From Marinomonas arctica (GTDB lineage: Bacteria; Pseudomonadota; Gammaproteobacteria; Pseudomonadales; Marinomonadaceae), in assembly GCF_003259225.1 (NCBI RefSeq), contig NZ_QHJF01000002.1:1-64000 (forward strand): a stretch of 64,000 bases of DNA, written 5' to 3'. Below the pieces are notes generated by a model. That model had not been told where the DNA came from. It ran no database searches and was given only the letters and a program-made list of their open reading frames with translations. Shown in pieces: positions 51,771 through 60,952 of the stretch (positions are counted from its first letter, which is position 1; each line of letters opens with the position of its first letter). The position numbers were made by a program, and so were the translations under genes.

Positions 51771-52616
51771 TTAATAAGGCATATCACTCGAATTGAGAAG
51801 ACGACTCACCCAACCTTGTTCACTTCCAGCCGCCACCTCTCCAGTACCAGAGTAAGTAATTCTCGCATCTGCAACACGTTCGGAATCCACGGTATTATTT
51901 GGGGAAATATCTTGCCGACGCACAACACCAGAGAAACGAATGTACTCATCCCCTTGATTTAAACGCAGCCATTTTTCACCACGCACAGCCAAAAGGCCGT
52001 TCGGATAAGTGCGAAAAACGGTTACCGAAATGGTCCCACTTAAACTGTTATTTTGATTCGCAGAAGCATTGCCGGTGAAATCTGTCCCTTGTTGCGGCAA
52101 GGTGGTATCTACTTTCAGTTCTTGACCTAATACTGTTGGGTTTTCTATCGTTGCCGAAGACGATTTAGACACCGTAGCGGCATTGGCCTTTGTTGAGGTT
52201 GTCGTTTCGTTTAAATTGATTGTTAATATGTCACCGACCTTGCTGGCCTTTTGATCACCAAAGAACACATCACCCATGCTTGTCTGATAAATACCGCCTG
52301 TTGGCGCTTGGGAAGGCGTCATACCATTCGGATAAACGGGCGCATAATAAGGGTCATCGGACTGAATCGATTGACTGATTTGCGGACCATTCAGAGGATC
52401 GTTCGGATCAGGCACGTACCCTTTTCGTGGCACCTCAGCAGGCTCTTCTGGAGCCTCTTCTTCATCCGTTACCGCATCAATGACGGCATCCGTCACTGCG
52501 GCTGCCGCTCCTGCCGCTGCCGCATTAGCCACCGCTTGCTCATTAACATCCCAAGCAAGACAACCTGACAAGCAAGCACTGAACAACACTAAGAAGGCAA
52601 ATTTAATCTTCATCAT
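51771..52616 (-). CDS. flgH: Flagellar L-ring protein FlgH
   Basis: 281 residues from ATG 52616. A second ATG follows at once. Lipoprotein signal with lipobox LSGC near residue 17-20, then an unusual Ala-rich and Glu/Pro-rich stretch (NAAAAGAAAAVTDAVIDAVT, then EEEAPEEPAEVP) that makes the protein about 50 residues longer than most FlgH. The conserved core starts at the KVGDILTINLNETTTSTKAN site, with NGLLAVRGEKWLRLNQGDEY and IRFSGVVRRQDISPNNTVDS. Outer membrane ring. Confidence 0.94.
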   Translation of the reverse strand: MMKIKFAFLVLFSACLSGCLAWDVNEQAVANAAAAGAAAAVTDAVIDAVTDEEEAPEEPAEVPRKGYVPDPNDPLNGPQISQSIQSDDPYYAPVYPNGMTPSQAPTGGIYQTSMGDVFFGDQKASKVGDILTINLNETTTSTKANAATVSKSSSATIENPTVLGQELKVDTTLPQQGTDFTGNASANQNNSLSGTISVTVFRTYPNGLLAVRGEKWLRLNQGDEYIRFSGVVRRQDISPNNTVDSERVADARITYSGTGEVAAGSEQGWVSRLLNSSDMPY

Positions 52617-52629
52617 ATTCCACACGTTA

Positions 52630-53415
52630 CTATAATTGCTGTATTGCAAAACTCATCATACCATCGGCCGAGGCAATCACTTTCGAATTCATCTCATAGG
52701 CTCGCTGGGTGGTAATCATGTTCACCAACTCTTCGATAGAATTCACGTTTGACGCTTCCAACATCCCTTGGGCAATCGTTCCCAACGAGTCTGTACCAGG
52801 AACCCCAACAATCGGCGGACCGCTCGCATTGGTTTCCGTAAACAAATTTTGTCCTGCTGCATTCAGCCCGGTTGGATTGATAAAGCCAGCAATATTGATT
52901 GCGCCAACTTGCTGAGCATCGGCATCCCCATTGCGCCGCACTGACACGATGCCATCTTCAGCAATCATAATTTCAACCGCATCGGGATCAATCTGAATGC
53001 CTGGCTCAACCACCAAGCCACCAGATGAGACGAGCTGACCTTGACTATTAAGTTGGAGACTGCCATCCCGCGTATACGCGATGGTACCGTCAGGCTGTAA
53101 TACTTGTAAGAAGCCTTTGCCTTGAATGGCAATATCAAGCTGCCTGTCCGTCATATTGTAATCGCCGTTCGAAAAATCTTTTTGGGTCGCGCCTACTTTT
53201 ACCCCTGTACCTAGCTGCAGACCTGACGGCAACTCTGCATTTTGAGCACTCAAACCACCGGGCGCACGAACGGTTTTGTACATGAGGTCTTCAAATACCG
53301 CTCTGTCTTTCTTAAATGCCGTAGTAGAAACGTTTGCCAAGTTGTTGGCAACTACGTTTAATTGCTTGTCCATGGCACTTAAACCCGTTTTACTGACCCA
53401 CAATGCTGAATTCAT
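52630..53415 (-). CDS. flgG: Distal rod protein FlgG
   Basis: 261 residues, the normal length. N-terminus LWVSKTGLSAMDKQLNVVAN followed by NLANVSTTAFKKDRAVFEDL, and C-terminus SNVNSIEELVNMITTQRAYE with MNSKVIASADGMM. All are the rod/hook family pattern. Lies between flgF and flgH on one strand. Confidence 0.97.
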   Translation of the reverse strand: MNSALWVSKTGLSAMDKQLNVVANNLANVSTTAFKKDRAVFEDLMYKTVRAPGGLSAQNAELPSGLQLGTGVKVGATQKDFSNGDYNMTDRQLDIAIQGKGFLQVLQPDGTIAYTRDGSLQLNSQGQLVSSGGLVVEPGIQIDPDAVEIMIAEDGIVSVRRNGDADAQQVGAINIAGFINPTGLNAAGQNLFTETNASGPPIVGVPGTDSLGTIAQGMLEASNVNSIEELVNMITTQRAYEMNSKVIASADGMMSFAIQQL

Positions 53416-53460
53416 AATTGCCTCTTTTACATTCCGTTATTCATTATAAATTGATGGTAC

Positions 53461-54204
53461 TTAAGCTGAACGCTGTAAAATTCGAGCGGAAGAATCCGCA
53501 TTATCTCGAATCGTATCCATCATTTTCACATTCATTTCAAAGCGTCGCGCAAGGTTCATAATGTGGGTCATCTCTTCAACCGCATTGACATTGCTGCCTT
53601 CAATAAAGCCACTCACCAACTGTACGTTTGGATCAGGATCAAACTCCTGACCATCCCGAGAATGTATCAAGCCGTCTTCTTCTTTGCGTAAGTTCTGTCT
53701 GTCTGGATTAACCAACTTAATCTGGTTAAGTACTGCTACTTCATTCTCGGCCCCGCCTTGAGGCACAATAGAAATAGAGCCGTCTGCGGTAATGTTAATA
53801 CTGTTAAACGGCGGTAAAAAAATAGGGCCGTCCACACCAGCAACAGGCAAACCTCGTCCCGTTACCAGTTGCCCAGCGGCATTAATTTGCAAGTCGCCAG
53901 CACGAGTATAGGCTTCCTGACCGCTTTCATCGTACACGGTAATAAAACCATCTCCAGCTACTGCGACATCTAAATTTCTTCCCGTTTGTATCATGTCACC
54001 TTGAGTATATCGCGTCGCTGGATTTTCGGTCATGGCATACACACGGCTAGGGTAATAGTCCCCGTAGACCTGCATAGAACGGGCCTGCTCAAAATCAGAA
54101 CGAAAACCCGTCGTACTGACATTTGCCAAATTGTTAGCGTGTATTGTTTGAGCATTCATGGTTTGCACCCCACCACTCATTGCCAAATATAAGGCCTTAT
54201 CCAC
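53461..54204 (-). CDS. flgF: Proximal rod protein FlgF
   Basis: 247 residues from GTG 54204 (VDKALYLAMSGGVQTMNAQT), with GAGGAG seven bases upstream. The longer TTG start at 54219 lies upstream of this site and gives five unusual residues, so GTG is preferred. NLANVSTTGFRSDFEQARSM near the start and SNVNAVEEMTHIMNLARRFE near the end fit FlgF. First gene after the flgE terminator. Confidence 0.94.
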   Translation of the reverse strand: MDKALYLAMSGGVQTMNAQTIHANNLANVSTTGFRSDFEQARSMQVYGDYYPSRVYAMTENPATRYTQGDMIQTGRNLDVAVAGDGFITVYDESGQEAYTRAGDLQINAAGQLVTGRGLPVAGVDGPIFLPPFNSINITADGSISIVPQGGAENEVAVLNQIKLVNPDRQNLRKEEDGLIHSRDGQEFDPDPNVQLVSGFIEGSNVNAVEEMTHIMNLARRFEMNVKMMDTIRDNADSSARILQRSA

Positions 54205-54288
54205 AGCAACACTCCTCAAAAATTCACATTACATCATTAACTACTATCAAAAATCGTACCAACTTATAGAAAACATAAAAAAAGCAAA

Positions 54289-54319
54289 AAAAAGCCGGAA
54301 CAGCAAAGCCGTTCCGGCA
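54289..54319 (-). terminator. Rho-independent terminator after flgE
   Basis: Minus-strand stem GCCGGAAC / GTTCCGGC with a 9-base loop and a tail of T. It divides flgBCDE from flgFGHIJ. Confidence 0.93.
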
Positions 54320-54342
54320 CCAAATATTCTCTCTCCAGAAAA

Positions 54343-56040
54343 TTAGCGAAGGTTAATAATTGTCTGTGTAACAGTATTTTCAGTTTCTAATGTTTTACTG
54401 TTTGCTTGATAGTTACGCTGCGCCTCAATAAGCGCAACAAGCTCAGACGTTAAATCAACGTTAGATTCCTCTAACGCACCTCCTTGAATTTTTCCGAACG
54501 TTCCCGAATTAGGACGCCCTATATCTGCAGGACCAGAACCCTTACTCGCCAACCAAGAGGTGTGCCCAGACGGCATAAGACCGTCGGTACTGTCAAAGCT
54601 TGCCAAGGCGATCTGGCCAAGTGTTGCCGTTTGCTGGTTGGTATAATTGGCCATTAAAAAACCATCACTATCGAAGGAGACACCTTGCAACTCACCAGCA
54701 GAAAAACCATCCTGTTCAAAGTTATCCGTATTATCTAGGGCAAACTGCGTTGACCCAGTCAAATCTAAAGGCGTAATTCGTCCACGATTGGTCGGGTCCA
54801 CCCCCATGATCTCTAGCGTTATCGGTTCCGGAACGCCAAAAGGTGGTATGCCTCGATAAGTCCCCAATAAATTCCCTGCGGCGTCAAAAGAAACCGATGT
54901 ATTTTTATCTAAAAACATCGTCTCCTCACCCGTCAAAGGATCAACATAGCTCTCCTCGCCATCCATAGTCACACGCAATTCATAAGTATTATTTTCACCT
55001 TGCTTGATAAAGTAATACCCCATGGTATGCGGCTCACCTAACGAATCATAAACGGTTCGAGTATTACCATAGTTATATGTATCAGGATCTAACGGATCGA
55101 ATGTTTCTCGAGCAACAGAACTTGGCTTACGCACCTCTTCAGGTACAAGCTCAGAATTGATGGCCACACCACCAAGCGTTCCAGCTATCGCCAAGGGGTT
55201 TTTTGTTGCCGCTTCAATATCGGCCACACCAGGCTCTGTCGCACCAATATATAAAAGCTCAAAGGGTGGCTCTTCTGTTCCATCTCCGTTAAAGTCAATT
55301 CCAGCTTCCGCAGAGTTATAAGTAGCGTATGTTTCCCCTAAAAAAGCCGCCCCCGTATCATCAGTGAGGTTACCGTCCACAGTTGCATGAACTTTATAGG
55401 TGTTTGGCAGTTCACTTTTGGCATAATAATAAGTCACTATATGACTTTGCCCATTACCATCAACAACACCCTGTGTCTGTGTATAGTTATAGGTATCAGG
55501 ATCCATTGGATCAAAATCAGCCTTAATAAAGGGAGGGATATCTTTATTCTTTGAGTCTAAATTCACTTTCAAACCCATTTCAGTTGTTGGCTCTGGCGGT
55601 ATACGATCTGTTGGCACTTTCATGTCTTCCAGATTACCACCAACAATGCCATCGACCGCATTAAAACCCTGCACATTACTTCCTGTATTGGTGACCAAAA
55701 AGCCATTTTCATCTAACTTAAAGTTACCTGCACGGGTGTAAGATTGAGCGATGCCGGCATCAAGAACAAAAAAACCACTGCCATCGATGGCTAGATCTAA
55801 ATTATTATCCGTATAGGCTAGGTTTCCCGAGGAGAACTCTTGAGACACTTTACTCACACTGACACCGGAACCAATGCTATTACCACTCCCAGCACCAAGA
55901 ACGCTGGTGTTATAAAGATCGTCGAACTCAATGCGCGACTTCTTGAAGCCTGTTGTGTCTGCGTTGGCTATATTATTACCAGTAACACCCAAATAATCGG
56001 CAGAGGCTTTGATGCCGGATAGTGCAGTATTAAATCCCAT
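54343..56040 (-). CDS. flgE: Flagellar hook protein FlgE with duplicated middle domain
   Basis: 565 residues from ATG 56040, preceded by GGAGAG. Most FlgE proteins are about 400-450. Ends are conserved (MGFNTALSGIKASADYLGVT, GNNIANADTTGFKKSRIEFD and ESNVDLTSELVALIEAQRNY). The extra length comes from an internal duplication: a block beginning FDPMDPDTYNYTQ with HIVTYYYAK and TYKVHATVDG recurs as FDPLDPDTYNYGN with HTMGYYFIK and TYELRVTMDG. The two copies are about 165 residues apart. The hook is the flexible joint of the flagellum. Confidence 0.95.
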   Translation of the reverse strand: MGFNTALSGIKASADYLGVTGNNIANADTTGFKKSRIEFDDLYNTSVLGAGSGNSIGSGVSVSKVSQEFSSGNLAYTDNNLDLAIDGSGFFVLDAGIAQSYTRAGNFKLDENGFLVTNTGSNVQGFNAVDGIVGGNLEDMKVPTDRIPPEPTTEMGLKVNLDSKNKDIPPFIKADFDPMDPDTYNYTQTQGVVDGNGQSHIVTYYYAKSELPNTYKVHATVDGNLTDDTGAAFLGETYATYNSAEAGIDFNGDGTEEPPFELLYIGATEPGVADIEAATKNPLAIAGTLGGVAINSELVPEEVRKPSSVARETFDPLDPDTYNYGNTRTVYDSLGEPHTMGYYFIKQGENNTYELRVTMDGEESYVDPLTGEETMFLDKNTSVSFDAAGNLLGTYRGIPPFGVPEPITLEIMGVDPTNRGRITPLDLTGSTQFALDNTDNFEQDGFSAGELQGVSFDSDGFLMANYTNQQTATLGQIALASFDSTDGLMPSGHTSWLASKGSGPADIGRPNSGTFGKIQGGALEESNVDLTSELVALIEAQRNYQANSKTLETENTVTQTIINLR

Positions 56041-56052
56041 GATGCTCTCCAA

Positions 56053-56763
56053 TTACCCTAATATTTCTAATTCATTTGTCAGTTTGATTTTGCCGTGGTT
56101 TTCCACGTTTAAAACCGTGCCATTTTCACCATTGATGGTGACACCCTGAATCCGTGTAGGTAGCTGAGTGGTGAGTGCCGAAACCTCACCCTTTTCATTG
56201 ATTGACGAGGCGGCAAAACGGTATTCGCCAGGCGGCAAAGGATTTCCGTCATCATCTAACTTGTCCCATTTGAATTCCCCAGAACTCAATGCAGCAGTGC
56301 GGACTAAACGATTATCTACATCGTATATTTTTACGCTGGCAGATTGAGAATTCTCAGGTATCACGGTTCTCAATTGCACTGACTCAAGACCCTCGGTGAC
56401 TTTCGCTTTACTGCCATCCATCAGGATAGACTTACCCACTAAGGTAGACGCACTCAGAGCCTGATTGGATGTAAGCGAAGTGGCCATGTTCTCTAATTGA
56501 TCTGAAATACTCGTCAGTCTCTCCAACGAACTAAACTGAGACATTTGTGCCACCATATCATTCGCATCTTGCGGAGACGTTGGGTCTTGGCCTTTAAGTT
56601 GTTCAATGTATAGCTTCAAAAACACATTTTGATCGGCTAACGCGCCAGCTTCTTCCGCTTTTGATACATCTGGCTTTTCAATGCCTGCTTTGGATTTAGC
56701 CGCGTCTGTTCCATACTGGGAAATTAACCCACCGAGACCTTTGCTATCAGATATATTTGCCAT
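56053..56763 (-). CDS. flgD: Hook-capping scaffold protein FlgD
   Basis: 236 residues. FlgD is needed to build the hook but is not part of it. Markers: NVFLKLYIEQLKGQDPTSPQ, DANDMVAQMSQFSSLERLTS near the start, then the C-terminal FLG_D tudor/FnIII part DGNPLPPGEYRFAASSINEK. Between flgC and flgE. Confidence 0.95.
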   Translation of the reverse strand: MANISDSKGLGGLISQYGTDAAKSKAGIEKPDVSKAEEAGALADQNVFLKLYIEQLKGQDPTSPQDANDMVAQMSQFSSLERLTSISDQLENMATSLTSNQALSASTLVGKSILMDGSKAKVTEGLESVQLRTVIPENSQSASVKIYDVDNRLVRTAALSSGEFKWDKLDDDGNPLPPGEYRFAASSINEKGEVSALTTQLPTRIQGVTINGENGTVLNVENHGKIKLTNELEILG

Positions 56764-56773
56764 CTATCAGCTC

Positions 56774-57223
56774 CTATGACTGACCAAGCGTGAGCATTTT
56801 TTGCATCATGCTTTTCGCTGAGTTCATAATTTCTACGTTTGTCTGAAAGGATCTGGAGGCTGACATCATATCCGCCATTTCTTCCATCGGATTCACGTTA
56901 GGATAAAAAACATAACCTTCTTCATTCGCCATTGGATGATCTGGTTCATATCTTGGCTGCAACGGCGCGTCGGACTCTACAATACCATCAACCTTCACTC
57001 CAACACCGGCCCCCATGTCATCGGCCTTAACACTACCCCAGCCGTTTTCACGCATACTGTCATTCATCATTTCTGAAAATACCGGCTTGCGAGCACGGTA
57101 TGTCTGATCTGCTGAACTGGCAGCGCTGTCTACGTTCGCCATATTACTGGCAATCGTATTCAAACGAACTGTTTGGGCGCTCATCGCAGACCCAGAAATC
57201 GTAAAAATATTACTCAATGACAT
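56774..57223 (-). CDS. flgC: Proximal rod protein FlgC
   Basis: 149 residues. N-terminal ISGSAMSAQTVRLNTIASNM, ANVDS and C-terminal NPMEEMADMMSASRSFQTNV, EIMNSAKSMMQKML. Standard FlgC size and pattern. Five bases after flgB. Confidence 0.96.
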   Translation of the reverse strand: MSLSNIFTISGSAMSAQTVRLNTIASNMANVDSAASSADQTYRARKPVFSEMMNDSMRENGWGSVKADDMGAGVGVKVDGIVESDAPLQPRYEPDHPMANEEGYVFYPNVNPMEEMADMMSASRSFQTNVEIMNSAKSMMQKMLTLGQS

Positions 57224-57228
57224 GGCTA

Positions 57229-57621
57229 TTAATTCCCAATAAGCGCTTTTTTCATACCGCTAATTTTTCTATCCAAGAACATAAAACTCGTATCGAATTG
57301 CAATGAGTTTTGCGCATACTCTGCCTGCTCTCTTTGCATATCAACGGTGTTACCGTCTAAAGATGGCTGATTCGCATTGCGAAAAAGCAGCTCATCGGAC
57401 TCACCAGCAATCCCTTCTCCTGATATATGACGAGAATTTGTACCAGCAAGTTTCAGTTTATGGTTCTCAGCATTAAATAGTGAATCGAATGAAATATCTC
57501 TGGCCTTATAATTTGGCGTATCAGCATTGGCGATATTATTTGCTAGAACTGCCGCTCTCGCGCTACGAAACTCAAGCGTTTTATCATGCCCTGCAAAGGC
57601 ACTTGCAAAAGATATGGCCAT
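57229..57621 (-). CDS. flgB: Proximal rod protein FlgB
   Basis: 130 residues. ARAAVLANNIANADTPNYKA and RDISFDSLF in the first half, GNTVDMQREQAEYAQNSLQF near the end. First gene of the rod-hook operon flgBCDE, transcribed from the sigma-54 promoter at 57661-57676. Confidence 0.95.
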   Translation of the reverse strand: MAISFASAFAGHDKTLEFRSARAAVLANNIANADTPNYKARDISFDSLFNAENHKLKLAGTNSRHISGEGIAGESDELLFRNANQPSLDGNTVDMQREQAEYAQNSLQFDTSFMFLDRKISGMKKALIGN

Positions 57622-57660
57622 TCGATCCTCAACAACAATTTAGTAACTTGATCAATACTA

Positions 57661-57676
57661 AGCAATTATAGTGCCA
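57661..57676 (-). promoter_or_regulatory. Sigma-54 promoter of flgBCDE
   Basis: Minus strand TGGCAC, 5 bases, TTGCT, the exact -24/-12 pattern of RpoN promoters. 40 bases before the flgB ATG. Control by an FleQ/FlrC-type activator is expected from related polar-flagella systems. Confidence 0.92.
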
Positions 57677-57768
57677 AAAATAAAAACCCTTTTAATTCAT
57701 GCACTTAAAAAAATAATATTGGGAAACGGCAAAAAGCGGCAAGATCTAAGAGATTGAATAAAGAAATA

Positions 57769-57803
57769 AAAAAGCCCATCGATGTTGATCGGATGAGCCC
57801 TTT
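57769..57803 (-). terminator. Terminator after cheR
   Basis: Minus-strand stem AAGGGCTCATC / GATGGGCTTTT with GU pairs and a T tail, 30 bases past the cheR stop and upstream of the flgB promoter. Confidence 0.8.
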
Positions 57804-57833
57804 AAATGACGGATAGGAGGAGAAGCGAGTAGC

Positions 57834-58667
57834 TTAAGATTTAGCCTTGTAGACTATTCCTGGATGACACTGTACGATTTCAAAGTAATCTGACAAACCA
57901 CTCAGTGCTTCTGAACCGCCAAGAAACAAATACCCCCCAGGTTTCAAGCAAGCGTGCATTCTCTTCAAAATATCCAACTTAAGATCGACGGTAAAATAGA
58001 TCAGCACATTTCGACAAAAAATCACGTCAAATTTACCCAGAGCAGAGAAGGATTCAATCAGATTCAAATACTTAAACTCAACCCGAGCGCTTAAATGCGG
58101 TTTAATCTTCCATGTTAAGTCGTTTATCTTGTCAAAATAGCGTCTTTGTAAGTCCGGACCAAGACCACGAGCAATCGCCAAGCTGTCGTATTCCCCTTGC
58201 TTAGCATGCTGAAGAATATTCGTACAAATATCGGTCGCCACTATTTTTTCACCTGTTTTCAATACCCCAGGGCGAGCCGATTTGAACTCCTCTATCACCA
58301 TACTAATGGAATAAGGTTCTTGACCTGTTGATGACGCAGCCGACCAAATTCTAAGCGGACCTGAGGTCATTTCGGGCAACACCCTATCCTTTAAAATGGT
58401 AAACGGGTGAATATCTCTAAACCAGAGTGTTTCATTGGTTGTCATTGCATTAATGACTTCCTCTTTTAGTTTAGAGCTTCCATATTTTTCTAAGGCATCA
58501 ACAAGCTGCTCGATCTTAGAAAAACCTTCTCTTTCTAAGACTTTACCCAAACGGCTGGCAACCAGATACTGCTTGTTATCACTCAGTGAAATACCACAAG
58601 CCTTCTGCAGATAGTCTCTAAATCTAATATACCCATTAGGTGTAATTGCATTTGTACTACTGAGCAT
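57834..58667 (-). CDS. cheR: Chemotaxis methyltransferase CheR
   Basis: 277 residues from ATG 58667, which has TGGAG six bases upstream. An ATG at 58694 is in frame but lacks a ribosome site. CheR methylates chemoreceptor glutamates. CGISLSDNKQYLVASRLGKV at the N-terminus, IWSAASSTGQEPYSISMVIE (SAM site), and FDVIFCRNVLIYF (NVLIYF motif) are diagnostic. Adjacent to cheV, a common pairing next to the flgB operon. Confidence 0.96.
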   Translation of the reverse strand: MLSSTNAITPNGYIRFRDYLQKACGISLSDNKQYLVASRLGKVLEREGFSKIEQLVDALEKYGSSKLKEEVINAMTTNETLWFRDIHPFTILKDRVLPEMTSGPLRIWSAASSTGQEPYSISMVIEEFKSARPGVLKTGEKIVATDICTNILQHAKQGEYDSLAIARGLGPDLQRRYFDKINDLTWKIKPHLSARVEFKYLNLIESFSALGKFDVIFCRNVLIYFTVDLKLDILKRMHACLKPGGYLFLGGSEALSGLSDYFEIVQCHPGIVYKAKS

Positions 58668-58725
58668 TAAAACTCCATATTTTACAGGTTCCATTTAAGG
58701 CTAGACAAAGTACCCAGCCCAACCA

Positions 58726-59655
58726 TTATTCAGACTGAACCTGCACTGTTTCTATTGCCAATCGAGCCAGCTCATCTGGCTGAAACTTCGCCAAGAAGCC
58801 ATCTGCCCCAACTTTCTTAACCATTGATTCGTTAAAGACACCACTTAATGAGGTATGAAGAAGAATAAATAAGTCCTGTAGACGACTATCATTACGAATA
58901 GAAGTTGTTAACGTGTATCCATCCATCTCAGGCATTTCTATATCGGAAATGACCATAGAAAACTCTTTCGTCACATCCTTACCTTCCGCCACCATGTTTT
59001 GTAGGTAAGTCAGCGCTTCTCGTCCATCACAAAGAACCGTCGTTGCAAAACCGACTTGCTCCATACAACGCTTAATCTGCTTACGTGCCACAGAAGAATC
59101 GTCCACTATGAGTATATGGTGTTTCTGCGCATTTTCTGTGACACCCGCATTGACAATACCTTCCGAAATATCTTGGCGAGTCGGAGCCACTTCGGAAAGG
59201 ATTTGTTCAACATCAATGATCTCAACCATCTCTTTATCAACCTGACAAACGGCGGTTAGATAGTTGTCATTTGACAAACCTTTTGGTGGCGGCTGAATAT
59301 CACTCCAGTTCATGTTGACAATACGCTCTACGCCGCGCACTAGAAAACCTTGAATGCGACGGTTGTACTCCGTAATAATAACAAAACACTGGCTGATATT
59401 TTCCATTGGGCTAGCCCCAGTCGCCAACCCTAAATCCAAAATAGGGATAGTGCCACCACGAATATGGGCGACGCCTCTTACCACCGGTGAGCTATGTGGC
59501 ATGGTTGTTAGCTTAGGGCACTGAAGCACTTCTTTGACTTTAAAGACGTTAATGCCATAAATTTGCTTACCATTTAAGCGAAACAACAGCAATTCAAGTC
59601 GGTTTTCTCCTACAAGCTGTGTACGTTGGTTAACAGTATCCAGAACTCCAGCCAT
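58726..59655 (-). CDS. cheV: CheV: CheW-like adaptor with receiver domain
   Basis: 309 residues from ATG 59655, with GGAGG ahead of it. The TTG at 59667 forms part of that ribosome site. CheW domain 1-155 (LLLFRLNGKQIYGINVFKVK). Receiver domain from about 175: ILIVDDSSVARKQIKRCMEQ and MVISDIEMPEMDGYTLT, in which the phospho-acceptor Asp is intact. CheV links receptors to CheA and adjusts sensitivity. Confidence 0.96.
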   Translation of the reverse strand: MAGVLDTVNQRTQLVGENRLELLLFRLNGKQIYGINVFKVKEVLQCPKLTTMPHSSPVVRGVAHIRGGTIPILDLGLATGASPMENISQCFVIITEYNRRIQGFLVRGVERIVNMNWSDIQPPPKGLSNDNYLTAVCQVDKEMVEIIDVEQILSEVAPTRQDISEGIVNAGVTENAQKHHILIVDDSSVARKQIKRCMEQVGFATTVLCDGREALTYLQNMVAEGKDVTKEFSMVISDIEMPEMDGYTLTTSIRNDSRLQDLFILLHTSLSGVFNESMVKKVGADGFLAKFQPDELARLAIETVQVQSE

Positions 59656-59685
59656 AAACGCCTCCAAAATGTGTAAACATTATAA

Positions 59686-59700
59686 TGAGGTATCACCTCA
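59686..59700. promoter_or_regulatory. Inverted repeat TGAGGT-ATC-ACCTCA between cheV and flgA
   Basis: A perfect 6-bp dyad 31 bases upstream of the cheV ATG, in the divergent promoter region of cheV and flgA. Candidate operator. No regulator is assigned. Confidence 0.35.
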
Positions 59701-59795
59701 AAATTGTTAAAATGCATCATCCAATGATAAAGTGATTTTTACTTTTTTACTAACTATCTTATTTATAACTCAATCATAAACAAAGAGAGTGAATC

Positions 59796-60488
59796 ATGCG
59801 AATAATAAGGCTAACCGCAGCCTTCCTTTGTTTCCATACAGGCCTAACATTCGCCTTATCAACAGAAGAACAAATTAATCACTACATCAATCAAGTAGAA
59901 ATCCCTCGATTGTCAGAAATATACTCTGAGGCGGAAATCCGCATCACTTTGAACAATCTCGCTGCCCTCAATTATCTACCCGAATGTGAGGACGAGGCAA
60001 TTCAAATCAGCAACCAACGCCCTGAAGCCATTAAACGCACAAACTATGAGATCAGTTGCAACTCACCGGCGTGGAAATCTTATATACCCGTCACCCAGGA
60101 AATTTTAATTCCTGCGATCAAAACCACCACTCCGATTAACCGTGGACAAGTTATAACACAATCCAATACGGACATAGGCGACGTTGATATATCCAGCCTA
60201 AGAGGGCAGGTTTATACCAAAAAGAATCCACCCTATGGCCTTATCGCCTCACGCAATTTACGCATTAACACCTTCATAACCGACGCGCTTGTAGACCAAC
60301 CGACACTTGTCAAAAAAGGCGATCTCGTTTTAATTACAGCAAGCAGTGGCACCATTATAGTCAGAATGAATGGTGTTGCCTTAGAAAATGGTGTAAAAGG
60401 ACAACAGATACGAGTAAAAAACACCAGTTCTGAACGAATTATATACGCCAAAGTTGTAACTGACAGTGAGGTTCTTGTAAACTATTGA
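59796..60488 (+). CDS. flgA: P-ring assembly chaperone FlgA
   Basis: 230 residues. Signal peptide MRIIRLTAAFLCFHTGLTFA, cleaved near LS. The SAF-type domain begins around EILIPAIKTTTPINRGQVIT, followed by KKNPPYGLIASRNLRINTFI, VKKGDLVLITASSG and VKNTSSERIIYAKV. A periplasmic chaperone for FlgI. Divergent from cheV; flgM follows after 112 bases with its own promoter. Confidence 0.93.
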   Translation: MRIIRLTAAFLCFHTGLTFALSTEEQINHYINQVEIPRLSEIYSEAEIRITLNNLAALNYLPECEDEAIQISNQRPEAIKRTNYEISCNSPAWKSYIPVTQEILIPAIKTTTPINRGQVITQSNTDIGDVDISSLRGQVYTKKNPPYGLIASRNLRINTFITDALVDQPTLVKKGDLVLITASSGTIIVRMNGVALENGVKGQQIRVKNTSSERIIYAKVVTDSEVLVNY

Positions 60489-60537
60489 GTACAGACTGAT
60501 CGGCAATTTACCAAATCCTTTTTCTTAGACTTTTTAT

Positions 60538-60564
60538 TAAAGTTTATATAGACCCAGCCGACAA
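60538..60564 (+). promoter_or_regulatory. FliA (sigma-28) promoter of flgM
   Basis: TAAAGTTT, 11 bases, GCCGACAA. Near-perfect sigma-28 match, 36 bases before the flgM ATG. This would put the anti-sigma factor under the sigma factor it binds. Confidence 0.92.
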
Positions 60565-60600
60565 CATAGACAGGCATATCATTTAAGGGCGGAAAACCCA

Positions 60601-60915
60601 ATGGCAATAAATTTTACAGGTCTATCAAACCAAGGCACGATCAACAAAAGCGAACGATCGCAAAAAGAAGATGCGACGGGTAGTGCTACAGAAAAACAAG
60701 GCTCTGTACAAAGCGGCGGCACACTAGCTGAAGATACCGTTCGACTAAGCGGTACCGCACAGACCTTGCAGAATCAGCAATCTAAAATTAACAATTTACC
60801 GGATGTCGATATGGCCAAGGTAGAACAAATCAAAAGTGCGATAGCGGCTGGCGAATACAAAATCGATACGCAGAAGTTAGCGAATAATATGGCTTCTATG
60901 GATTCGCTGTTCTAG
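60601..60915 (+). CDS. flgM: Anti-sigma-28 factor FlgM
   Basis: 104 residues. Disordered Ser/Gln-rich N-terminus and the C-terminal sigma-28-binding part: DTVRLSGTAQTLQ, DVDMAKVEQIKSAIAAGEYK, IDTQKLANNM. FlgM holds FliA inactive until exported through the finished hook. flgN follows after 37 bases. Confidence 0.95.
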   Translation: MAINFTGLSNQGTINKSERSQKEDATGSATEKQGSVQSGGTLAEDTVRLSGTAQTLQNQQSKINNLPDVDMAKVEQIKSAIAAGEYKIDTQKLANNMASMDSLF

Positions 60916-60952
60916 ACTGTATTGTAAATACAGTCTCTAAACGGTTTGCCTT

